A stretch of DNA of 64,000 bases from an uncultured bacterium (GTDB taxonomy: Bacteria; Cyanobacteriota; Vampirovibrionia; Gastranaerophilales; Gastranaerophilaceae). Positions 54,174 to 61,072 of the stretch are shown piece after piece (the stretch's first letter is position 1; the number at the start of each line of letters is the position of its first letter). Location of the stretch: assembly GCA_949294395.1 (NCBI GenBank), contig CASFGU010000060.1, positions 1 to 64,000 of the forward strand. Direction: 5' to 3'. The notes below the pieces were generated by a model, which saw nothing but the letters and a program-made list of their open reading frames with translations, searched no databases and was not told the origin of the DNA. The position numbers and the translations under genes are program-made.

Positions 54174-54356
54174 AACTAGCGGAGATGTATAATATTTTAA
54201 CCTAACGGAAAGCTCAGCCGGTGTTAAGCGAAACATCTTCAATAGCAGGTGCTGTCTGAGGAACGTATGTGACGAGTTCACCTGCTTTGTGTTGAGCTTA
54301 TTACAACCGGCTAGAGATTGTAGTTCGTGTTTAAATATTATACATCTCCGCTAGTT
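54174..54356 (+). ncRNA. Unidentified structured element, copy B
   Basis: Perfect 24-base arms (54174-54197 and 54333-54356) close a core homologous to 10072-10194. AGCCGG (54216-54221) pairs with CCGGCT (54307-54312) and AGCAGGT (54244-54250) with ACCTGCT (54280-54286). AAGCGAAAC and GTTGAGCTT again pair with tandem G.A mismatches. Conserved blocks include CCTAACGGAAAG, CGGTGTTAAGCGAAAC, CTGTCTGAG and GATTGTAGTTCG. The arms have no similarity to copy A. An extra gtcaca/tgtgac pair lies outside (54143 and 54367). It sits between recF and lysS. Confidence 0.65.
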
Positions 54357-54395
54357 AATTGTAAACTGTGACATGTTATTATATTTGTGTTACTA

Positions 54396-54419
54396 TTTTA
54401 GTGAGAGTTACACTAAAAA
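54396..54419 (+). other. Small hairpin in lysS leader
   Basis: TTTTAGTG pairs with CACTAAAA shortly before the lysS AAGGAAG site. It could be a weak leader element. Confidence 0.35.
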
Positions 54420-54437
54420 TATAAGGAAGTATTAAAT

Positions 54438-55937
54438 ATGACACAACAAACCGTTCACGAGCCGAATTCGGCTATAGACCAGATAAGACAGACAAGAATC
54501 CAAAAACTTGCAGATCTTGCTGATAAAGGCGTTAATCCGTACCCTTACGTGTTCGACAAAAACGCTGACGCTGCTGATTTGCAGGAAAAATACAAAGACC
54601 TTCCGGCAGGTGAAGAAACTGAGGATGTCTATTCTGTTGCAGGCCGCGTTATGGCGATAAGAAACACCGGGATGTTTATCGATTTGATGGACGCTTCCGG
54701 CAAAATTCAGATTTTTTCCCATAAAGAAAATCTCACAGAAGATCAGATGAAAATTCTTAAACTTATTGATATAGGTGATATTGCAGGCTTCACCGGCACA
54801 ATCAGAAGAACTCCGCGCGGAGAACTTTCCATAAAATCAACATCATTGAAGCTTTTATCAAAATCGCTTCTTCCGCTTCCGGAAAAATTCCACGGGCTTA
54901 CTGACGTTGAAACCCGCTACCGCCAGCGCTATGTTGATATGATTGTGAATGAAGATGTCAGAAAAACTTTCAGAACAAGAAGTTTGATTATTCAGAAAAT
55001 CAGAGAATACCTGACAAAACAGGGATTTCTGGAAGTTGAAACACCGATGCTTCACCCGCAGGCAGGCGGCGCTAACGCAAGACCTTTTATTACTCACCAT
55101 AACACTCTTGATATGGACATGTTCCTGAGAATTGCGCCGGAACTTTACCTGAAAAGACTTATGGTAGGCGGCTTGAGCGAAAAGATTTTTGAAATTAACA
55201 GAAGCTTCAGAAACGAAGGTATCGACATTCGCCACAACCCTGAGTTCACAATGATGGAACTTTATCAGGCTTACGTTGATTATAACGAAATGATGGTTTT
55301 GACAGAAAATCTTGTGTCTACTGTAGCACAGGAAGTTCTCGGTACAATGAAGATTACCTACGGAGATAACGAAATAGATTTAACTCCGCCGTGGGATAGA
55401 AAAACCATGCTCGGTGCTATAAAAGAATATACAAATGTTGATTTTTCAAGCTGCTACACGCTTGACGATGCAAAATCGAAAGCAAAGGCGCTTGGCATAA
55501 ATCCTGAAGAATGCGACAACTGGGGGCAGGTAATTGACCTGATTTTTGAAGAAAAAGTTGAACCGCACTTAATTCAGCCTGTCCATATTATTGATTATCC
55601 GCGTGATATATCTCCGCTTGCGAAAGTTCACAGAGATAATGAAAGACTTACAGAGCGTTTTGAAACACGTGTTAACGGCTGGGAAATTGCAAATGCCTTC
55701 TCTGAATTAACTGATCCGATTGACCAGAGAATGAGATTTGAAGCCCAGATGCAGGCAAAAGTTAACGGGGATGATGAAGCTATGCCTATTGATGAAGATT
55801 ATATCTGCGCACTGGAACACGGCGCGCCTCCTATGGGCGGGCTAGGCGTTGGTATTGACCGTCTGGTAATGCTTCTGACAAATTCTCCGTCAATACGTGA
55901 TGTCATTGCCTTTCCTACTTTGAAAAAGAAGAACTAA
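54438..55937 (+). CDS. lysS: Lysyl-tRNA synthetase (class II)
   Basis: LysS charges tRNA-Lys. The 499-residue protein has the OB fold (VYSVAGRVMAIRNTGM), motif 2 (FRNEGIDIRHNPEFTMME) and motif 3 (GLGVGIDRLVMLLT). Length and start (AAGGAAG before ATG) are normal. Confidence 0.97.
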   Translation: MTQQTVHEPNSAIDQIRQTRIQKLADLADKGVNPYPYVFDKNADAADLQEKYKDLPAGEETEDVYSVAGRVMAIRNTGMFIDLMDASGKIQIFSHKENLTEDQMKILKLIDIGDIAGFTGTIRRTPRGELSIKSTSLKLLSKSLLPLPEKFHGLTDVETRYRQRYVDMIVNEDVRKTFRTRSLIIQKIREYLTKQGFLEVETPMLHPQAGGANARPFITHHNTLDMDMFLRIAPELYLKRLMVGGLSEKIFEINRSFRNEGIDIRHNPEFTMMELYQAYVDYNEMMVLTENLVSTVAQEVLGTMKITYGDNEIDLTPPWDRKTMLGAIKEYTNVDFSSCYTLDDAKSKAKALGINPEECDNWGQVIDLIFEEKVEPHLIQPVHIIDYPRDISPLAKVHRDNERLTERFETRVNGWEIANAFSELTDPIDQRMRFEAQMQAKVNGDDEAMPIDEDYICALEHGAPPMGGLGVGIDRLVMLLTNSPSIRDVIAFPTLKKKN

Positions 55938-55964
55938 CTGGTTTGCGCAGAGACGACCCAATTT

Positions 55965-56175
55965 AAAAAGAACCGGTTTTTGAATGGCATTGTTAACATT
56001 TCATTGCAATAAATTTTAAGATTATTGTCTTCCCCTTGAGACCCTGCCGCCCGCCTCGCAAATGGCGGGAACGGGAACGATTAAGTATCGTTTTGCAAGA
56101 GGTAACGAATCTCTTATTTCGAGGAGGGGTTATCAATGAAAAATTAACAGACGCTTTTTGAAGCCGGTTCTTTTT
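55965..56175 (+). ncRNA. Structured RNA between lysS and pilin 5, 6S-like candidate
   Basis: AAAAAGAACCGG (55965-55976) pairs with CCGGTTCTTTTT (56164-56175), closing a region of about 190 nt. Inside are CATTGTTAAC with GTTATCAATG (one mismatch), CCCGCC..GGCGGG, AACGAT..ATCGTT and AAGAG..CTCTT hairpins. CCCCTTGAG and GAGGAGGGG may form a central pair. The size, long closing stem and the TTCCCCTTGAGACC segment recall 6S RNA, the RNA polymerase regulator, but the number of hairpins is atypical. The end also works as a terminator for both neighbours. Confidence 0.4.
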
Positions 56176-56199
56176 TGTAAACTTTTCGTGCCGAAACGA

Positions 56200-56865
56200 T
56201 TATATTTTGTACTTAATAGTCCAGCCGTCCTGAATTATTCTGGAAACACACTGGTATCCGTTGCCGTTTTCGGTGCAATCAGCTGTACTGTCTTTCCCTG
56301 CAGGTATCAGCCCTCTTTCTGTTACAACAAAGCAGAAAACGTCTTTTCCCAGCTGATTTGGATTCTTTTCGGAATTTACGTCAACAAAAAATACTGCCGC
56401 GTCATAGTTTACATTATTAATTCCGAAGTCTGACTGCATCTGGCTTGCCGGAAAAATATCAATAAGAATGCTGACCCCGTCAGGCAGTGTGAAGGCATAC
56501 TGGTGCCAGCTTGTATTATGCGCAGCCCAGTATGTTGTTCCTTTCAAATATTTCATCGGATACCCCCAGCAGCCGGGAGTATTCGGACATTCTCTCATCA
56601 TGTTGAAATAAGGCTTGTAGTAACTGTAAACTTTTGCAGTTATCTCGGAATTATTGTCAACCATTCCCCAGTAAACAGGGTTTTCATGTTCGGCGATTGC
56701 CCTGTTGGTTGCCTGCTGTAAAAGCGAATAGGTCTTTTTTAAGGCTGTCATATTTGCACGGGCATCAATTTTTTGATTTATTGTAGGAAGCGTCATTGCT
56801 GCGACAACTCCGATAATTCCGAGTGTTATTAGCACTTCTGCTAAAGTAAAAGCCTTTTTTGTCAT
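56200..56865 (-). CDS. Type IV pilin-like protein without adjacent regulator
   Basis: The 221-residue protein starts MTKKA|FTLAEVLITLG with Ala-Phe cleavage, followed by the usual helix and PTINQKIDARANMTALKK. The C-terminus ends SRIIQDGWTIK, a shorter form of the tail shared with pilins 2 and 4. Two Cys pairs are probable. Unlike the four others it has no XRE gene next door; bioF is divergent. A weak palindrome ATGAC..GTCAT lies upstream at 56936-56951. Confidence 0.85.
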   Translation of the reverse strand: MTKKAFTLAEVLITLGIIGVVAAMTLPTINQKIDARANMTALKKTYSLLQQATNRAIAEHENPVYWGMVDNNSEITAKVYSYYKPYFNMMRECPNTPGCWGYPMKYLKGTTYWAAHNTSWHQYAFTLPDGVSILIDIFPASQMQSDFGINNVNYDAAVFFVDVNSEKNPNQLGKDVFCFVVTERGLIPAGKDSTADCTENGNGYQCVSRIIQDGWTIKYKI

Positions 56866-57011
56866 TAACCTATCTTTCTGCTATTATACTGTATTTTATT
56901 ATTATACCCGTTTGTAAAATTGTTTCATCATATCTATGACTGAAATGTCATAATTTATTACATTTGTTAATAACAATAGACTTTGCGCTAATTTTGTCAT
57001 AATCTTAATAT

Positions 57012-58154
57012 ATGTATGATTTTTACGAAAACAAAATAAAAGAACTTGAAGGGCAGTCGCATTTTCGTTTTATAAGGGGTATTGAAAAAAAAGAGGGTAA
57101 GTATATTTATATCAACGGCGGAAAACTGCTTAATTTATCCTCTAATAACTATTTGAATTTCGCGGATGATGAAGAAATTGTGCGGGAATTTTTGAATGCC
57201 GGCGGCGACAGGTATTCCTTTGGCAGTGCTTCTGCAAGGCTTTTAACCGGTACACTGCCGGTTTACAAGGAACTTGAGCAGCTTATCTGTGATATGTACA
57301 AAAAAGAGGCTGCACTTTTGTTCAATAGTGGTTACCACGCAAATGTCGGCATAAACAGCTCTCTTGCCGGAAAAGGAGATGTGATTTTTTCCGACAAACT
57401 CAATCATGCGAGTATAATTGACGGGATGAAACTTTCTCAGGGAAAGTTTTTCCGCTATCCGCATAACGATATGGAGGCGCTTGAAAGACTTTTGAAACGC
57501 GAACGTGGAAATTTCAAAAACGCCGTAATTGTCTCAGAAAGCGTTTTTTCAATGGATGGTGACATTGCTGATTTAAGAAAACTTGTTGAACTTAAGAAAA
57601 AATATAACTGCATTTTAATTCTTGATGAGGCGCATGCCTTTGGCGTTTTCGGCAAAAACGGTCTCGGAGTGAATGAAACCACAGGTGTTACAGGTGAAGT
57701 TGATTTGATTGTCGGAACTTTTGGCAAGGCAATCGGCTCAACTGGGGCGTTTGTGACAGGAAGCAGAATTTTAATAGATTATTTAATTAACTGTGCAAGG
57801 TCGTTTATTTTTTCAACAGCACTTGCGCCTGTTAATATTGCATTTTCAAAGTGGATAATTGAAAATAAACTTGCTTCAACTTACGAAAAACGCGAAAAAA
57901 TGCTTGCACTCGGCAGAAAACTGGGCAGTGAAAGCCATATTATCCCTGTGATTGCAGGAGAAAACGACAAAACAGTTGAATTGTGCGATATACTTTTCCA
58001 AAACGGCTACTTTACGTTACCGATAAGACCTCCGACCGTTCCTGAGGGAACCTCGAGGATAAGGCTTTCACTTACAACGGATATAACAGAAACAGATATG
58101 GAGAAATTATGCAGTATCACTGGCTTAACCAAAAAAGAAACCGTAGTCTTGTAA
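57012..58154 (+). CDS. bioF: 8-amino-7-oxononanoate synthase
   Basis: BioF condenses pimeloyl-ACP and alanine in biotin synthesis, with pyridoxal phosphate on Lys239 (TFGKAIGS). NLSSNNYLNFADD, SNYHANVG-like YHANVGINS and DEAHAFGVFG are family marks. The closely related Kbl is hard to tell apart by motif, but the next two genes are bioG and bioC, so BioF is preferred. The extended -10 TGT-CATAAT (56995-57003) leaves at most an eight-base leader. Confidence 0.9.
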   Translation: MYDFYENKIKELEGQSHFRFIRGIEKKEGKYIYINGGKLLNLSSNNYLNFADDEEIVREFLNAGGDRYSFGSASARLLTGTLPVYKELEQLICDMYKKEAALLFNSGYHANVGINSSLAGKGDVIFSDKLNHASIIDGMKLSQGKFFRYPHNDMEALERLLKRERGNFKNAVIVSESVFSMDGDIADLRKLVELKKKYNCILILDEAHAFGVFGKNGLGVNETTGVTGEVDLIVGTFGKAIGSTGAFVTGSRILIDYLINCARSFIFSTALAPVNIAFSKWIIENKLASTYEKREKMLALGRKLGSESHIIPVIAGENDKTVELCDILFQNGYFTLPIRPPTVPEGTSRIRLSLTTDITETDMEKLCSITGLTKKETVVL

Positions 58155-58768
58155 TATTTTTTGCAGGTTGGAGTTTTGACTACAAACCTTTTGAAATTCT
58201 TGATTGCGAAAATTTTGATGTTCTTGTTTTTTACGATTATACGGAACATAGTATTCCAGTTGAAATTCCGGAATATGAAAAATATTATTTAATTACGTGG
58301 TCTATGGGTGTGTATATAGCATATCTTCTTCGTGACAGTCTGCCGGAGTTTGAAAAGAAAATCGCAATCAACGGAACCCCTTTCCCTATTGACAACACGC
58401 TTGGAATTCCACGGCGGACGTTTGATTTGACCTTGAAGTTTGTGGATACCGGTCTTGAGGGCAAGTTTCAGCGGAATCTTTTCGATAGTGAAGAAGATTA
58501 TAATAAGTATCTGAAAAATCCTGTTTTGCGGGATATTCCAAATCAGGCGGGGGAACTCAAGGCTCTGAATGATTTTATATCAAATACTGAATATTCTTAT
58601 GAAAAATTTTATGACTGTGCTATAGTAAGTGAGTATGACAGGATTATACCGCCTAAAAACCAGCTTAACTGCTGGAATGAAAGGGCAAAGGTATGTGTAT
58701 TAAAAAGCGGACATTTCCCGTTTTTTGAATTTGACGGCTGGAAAGATATTCTGGAAAAATGCAATTAA
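58109..58768 (+). CDS. bioG: Pimeloyl-ACP methyl ester esterase BioG
   Basis: BioG frees pimeloyl-ACP from its methyl ester to end the BioC-started chain. The ATG overlaps bioF by 46 bases behind GGAG. The 219-residue alpha/beta hydrolase has Ser65 in WSMGVYIA, Asp in SEYDRIIPP and His202 in SGHFPF. It is the DUF452 type used instead of BioH. Confidence 0.9.
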   Translation: MQYHWLNQKRNRSLVIFFAGWSFDYKPFEILDCENFDVLVFYDYTEHSIPVEIPEYEKYYLITWSMGVYIAYLLRDSLPEFEKKIAINGTPFPIDNTLGIPRRTFDLTLKFVDTGLEGKFQRNLFDSEEDYNKYLKNPVLRDIPNQAGELKALNDFISNTEYSYEKFYDCAIVSEYDRIIPPKNQLNCWNERAKVCVLKSGHFPFFEFDGWKDILEKCN

Positions 58769-59499
58769 ACCCTAAATTAATAAAAAAACAATTTGAAAAA
58801 AGTATGTCAAAATATGATGAAAATGCTGTTGTGCAGAAGCTTATGGCTGAAAAACTGATAACTTCTCTTACTGCTGCTGCAGGAAGTAATTTTGATAGGA
58901 TTCTTGAAGCAGGAGCCGGCACGGGGCTTTTGACAAAACTTGCCGCCTCTGAATTGACATTCAAAAAATATTACGCAAATGATATTGTTGAAAAATCCGG
59001 AAACTATCTGAAATCAATACTTCCGGACTGCAATTTTATTTGCGGGAACGCTCAAAAAATTAAGCCGCCCGTGAAAATGGATTTGATTATTTCAAATGCG
59101 ATGTTTCAGTGGTTTTCAAATCCGGATAAAGTTTTATCTTACTACAGAACACTCTTAAATCCGTCCGGAATTATTGCATTTTCTACCTTTTCGCCTGATA
59201 ATTACAAAGAAATTAAAGCAGTTTGCAATCTCGGACTAGATTATAAAGAGCCTGATGAAATCCGCTCAATTTTGGAGAAAAATTATAATGTGCTTCACCT
59301 TGAAAAGTTTGACTGCAGGCTGAATTTCACAAGTCCGCTCGAGGTGCTTGCTCACATGAAAAATACCGGCGTAAATTCCATCTGTACAAAACACTGGGGC
59401 ATAATTGAGGTGAAAGAATTCTGTGAAAGATATAAAACACTTTATCCGGATTTAACTCTTACATATTCTCCAATAATAGTCGTTGCTGAAAAGAAGTAG
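58759..59499 (+). CDS. bioC: Malonyl-ACP O-methyltransferase BioC
   Basis: BioC methylates malonyl-ACP to start pimelate synthesis. The 246-residue SAM methyltransferase has LEAGAGTGLLTK (motif I), YANDIV and ISNAMFQWF, a BioC hallmark. Its start overlaps bioG by 10 bases. The three genes form one biotin operon; bioA, bioB and bioD are not in the window. Confidence 0.92.
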   Translation: MQLNPKLIKKQFEKSMSKYDENAVVQKLMAEKLITSLTAAAGSNFDRILEAGAGTGLLTKLAASELTFKKYYANDIVEKSGNYLKSILPDCNFICGNAQKIKPPVKMDLIISNAMFQWFSNPDKVLSYYRTLLNPSGIIAFSTFSPDNYKEIKAVCNLGLDYKEPDEIRSILEKNYNVLHLEKFDCRLNFTSPLEVLAHMKNTGVNSICTKHWGIIEVKEFCERYKTLYPDLTLTYSPIIVVAEKK

Positions 59500-59554
59500 C
59501 AAAAATATTTGTTCAGGGATTTTTTAATTTTTGTATTGTTAATAAGGAGAATCA

Positions 59555-60037
59555 ATGGACGGAACAAGAATATTTCAAAAAGCTGTTCAATCGGGCGGTC
59601 AGATGCTTGATAACGGATGTGTTTATTTGTGGCGCTACTCAAAACGCAATCCGCAGAGATTAATTCAAAGAACAATTGCCCCGAATGGTTCTTACGCAAT
59701 TCAGGTTTCTGAAAACGGACAGATTACAAAACGGGTTAATAAAACTTTCTTAAGCGATACTTCAACCGTTACTGACAGCTGGGATTTCAGTAAAAATAAA
59801 GGGATACATTTAAGTAAAGTGGACGTTGCATCTGGAGAAAGCGATCTGAGCAGGGTTTACGACAAAGTTGCAGAAAACGGCATAAATCAGGACGGTTTTA
59901 TTTATCTTTACAGGAAAGGGGATTCTGATAAATATATTGCTAAAGTCAGAACGCTTGACGGTATAAGTTCTGCCCCGCGTCCGTTCAGCCCTTTTGCGTG
60001 GCTGAATGACATGTTCTACAAATTGTTTAATAAATAA
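59555..60037 (+). CDS. Hypothetical protein, 160 aa
   Basis: AAGGAG precedes the ATG. The protein has repeated strand-like units (GCVYLWRYSKRNPQRLIQR, GFIYLYRKGDSDKYIAKV) that look like two copies of a small beta motif. It has no signal peptide or membrane span. It ends four bases from the convergent gene. Function unknown. Confidence 0.6.
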   Translation: MDGTRIFQKAVQSGGQMLDNGCVYLWRYSKRNPQRLIQRTIAPNGSYAIQVSENGQITKRVNKTFLSDTSTVTDSWDFSKNKGIHLSKVDVASGESDLSRVYDKVAENGINQDGFIYLYRKGDSDKYIAKVRTLDGISSAPRPFSPFAWLNDMFYKLFNK

Positions 60038-60040
60038 TAG

Positions 60041-60646
60041 CTACCAGTTAGTTCTGGTCAGAATTAACTTTGCTTTGCTGTCGAACATTTTATCCATGTA
60101 CCAGACGCCTTTAAATTTCCCGTCAGGCTCGTAGGTGTACTGGGTATCTTTGTCCGTAAAATAAATAGCACCGACAAGATGCCCGTTTATCCGATACTGT
60201 TTTGAGTAATAAGGAAAATTCGGATAGTTTTCTGACATCTCATCCACGTACATAAGTTTCCCGAAAGGGGTGTAATAAAAAACTCTTTCAGGTCTGTCTT
60301 TATATTGAAGCGCATACATATAAAGAACTTTAGGCTTTTCCGCAAAGAAAGCGCAGATACGTGCTTTTTCTGTTTCTTTAACACCGGCATTGGAGAGCCT
60401 GTAGTGGGTTTTGTATTCTGTATCTTTCAAATATTCTTTATATTTTTCTTTGAACTCTTTTTTCTTATAATCCGGATTTTCTGTATCTGTAAAAATTATA
60501 TTTTTATAATTGTCAATCGCTTCATCGCGCTGAACCTGTTCCATATTAACCCAGTCGAAAGTAACTCCGCCTGTGAGAACGGTATCTTCAGCACATACAA
60601 AATTCCCTAAAATGAAAATTCCTAAAATTAACAAAAACTTTTTCAT
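60041..60646 (-). CDS. Exported hypothetical protein
   Basis: A signal peptide (MKKFLLILGIFILGNFVCA) is followed by charged helices (EFKEKYKEYLKDTEY) and a C-terminal strand-rich region with Tyr repeats (VFYYTPFGKLMYVDEM, YYSKQYRINGHLVGAIYFT). These resemble MORN- or toxin-antitoxin-like YwqK repeats that sense surface chemistry, but weakly. AGGGAG before the ATG. Function unknown. Confidence 0.6.
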   Translation of the reverse strand: MKKFLLILGIFILGNFVCAEDTVLTGGVTFDWVNMEQVQRDEAIDNYKNIIFTDTENPDYKKKEFKEKYKEYLKDTEYKTHYRLSNAGVKETEKARICAFFAEKPKVLYMYALQYKDRPERVFYYTPFGKLMYVDEMSENYPNFPYYSKQYRINGHLVGAIYFTDKDTQYTYEPDGKFKGVWYMDKMFDSKAKLILTRTNW

Positions 60647-60875
60647 AACGCTCCCTTTTTCTTAAATAATAACATAAATTTTTTATAATTATATAACGAA
60701 ATAAGTGACAAATCGGCAAAAGCTTCTTCAGGCGGTTATTGGAGGTAATATTATATATAATTAATATAAAAACGGACGCTTGACAGGCAAACGCTCTCAT
60801 TGCAATAGTTTTCGTGCTTTGTAGATTTTTTGTAAACAAACTGTAACAATTCATCTGTTGAGAGTAGAAATTTTC

Positions 60876-60903
60876 TTGACTACGTTTCTTGATGTAATAC
60901 GAT
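60876..60903 (+). promoter_or_regulatory. rpoB promoter
   Basis: TTGACT (60876-60881), 16 bases, TACGAT (60898-60903). Transcription would begin about 160 bases before rpoB. Confidence 0.6.
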
Positions 60904-60928
60904 TAAAGAACATGTAGAATTAAAGTCG

Positions 60929-61052
60929 GGTGTACTATGCCTGAAAGCAGAAACGTCCGGATTACATATAAATTTTTACCGGCTGAAACCAGTGCCGGTA
61001 AAGGGTTAACAGCCTTAAGTTAGAATATATAAATTTTTGTAGTACGTACACC
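60929..61052 (+). promoter_or_regulatory. Structured rpoB leader with possible 28-codon frame
   Basis: GGTGTAC (60929-60935) can pair with GTACACC (61046-61052), and TTACCGGC (60976-60983) with GCCGGTAA (60994-61001). An ATG at 60937 opens 28 codons ending at 61023 (MPESRNVRITYKF..). This could be an autoregulatory leader for polymerase or a chance fold. Confidence 0.4.
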
Positions 61053-61072
61053 ATTATTAATGAGGTGAATTG

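Noticed and set aside
54357-54437. lysS leader considered as a T-box riboswitch
   Set aside because: No specifier stem and no antiterminator consensus could be found.
57012-58154. bioF read as 2-amino-3-ketobutyrate CoA ligase (kbl)
   Set aside because: Motifs alone allow it, but overlap with bioG and bioC makes biotin synthesis far more likely and no threonine dehydrogenase gene is near.
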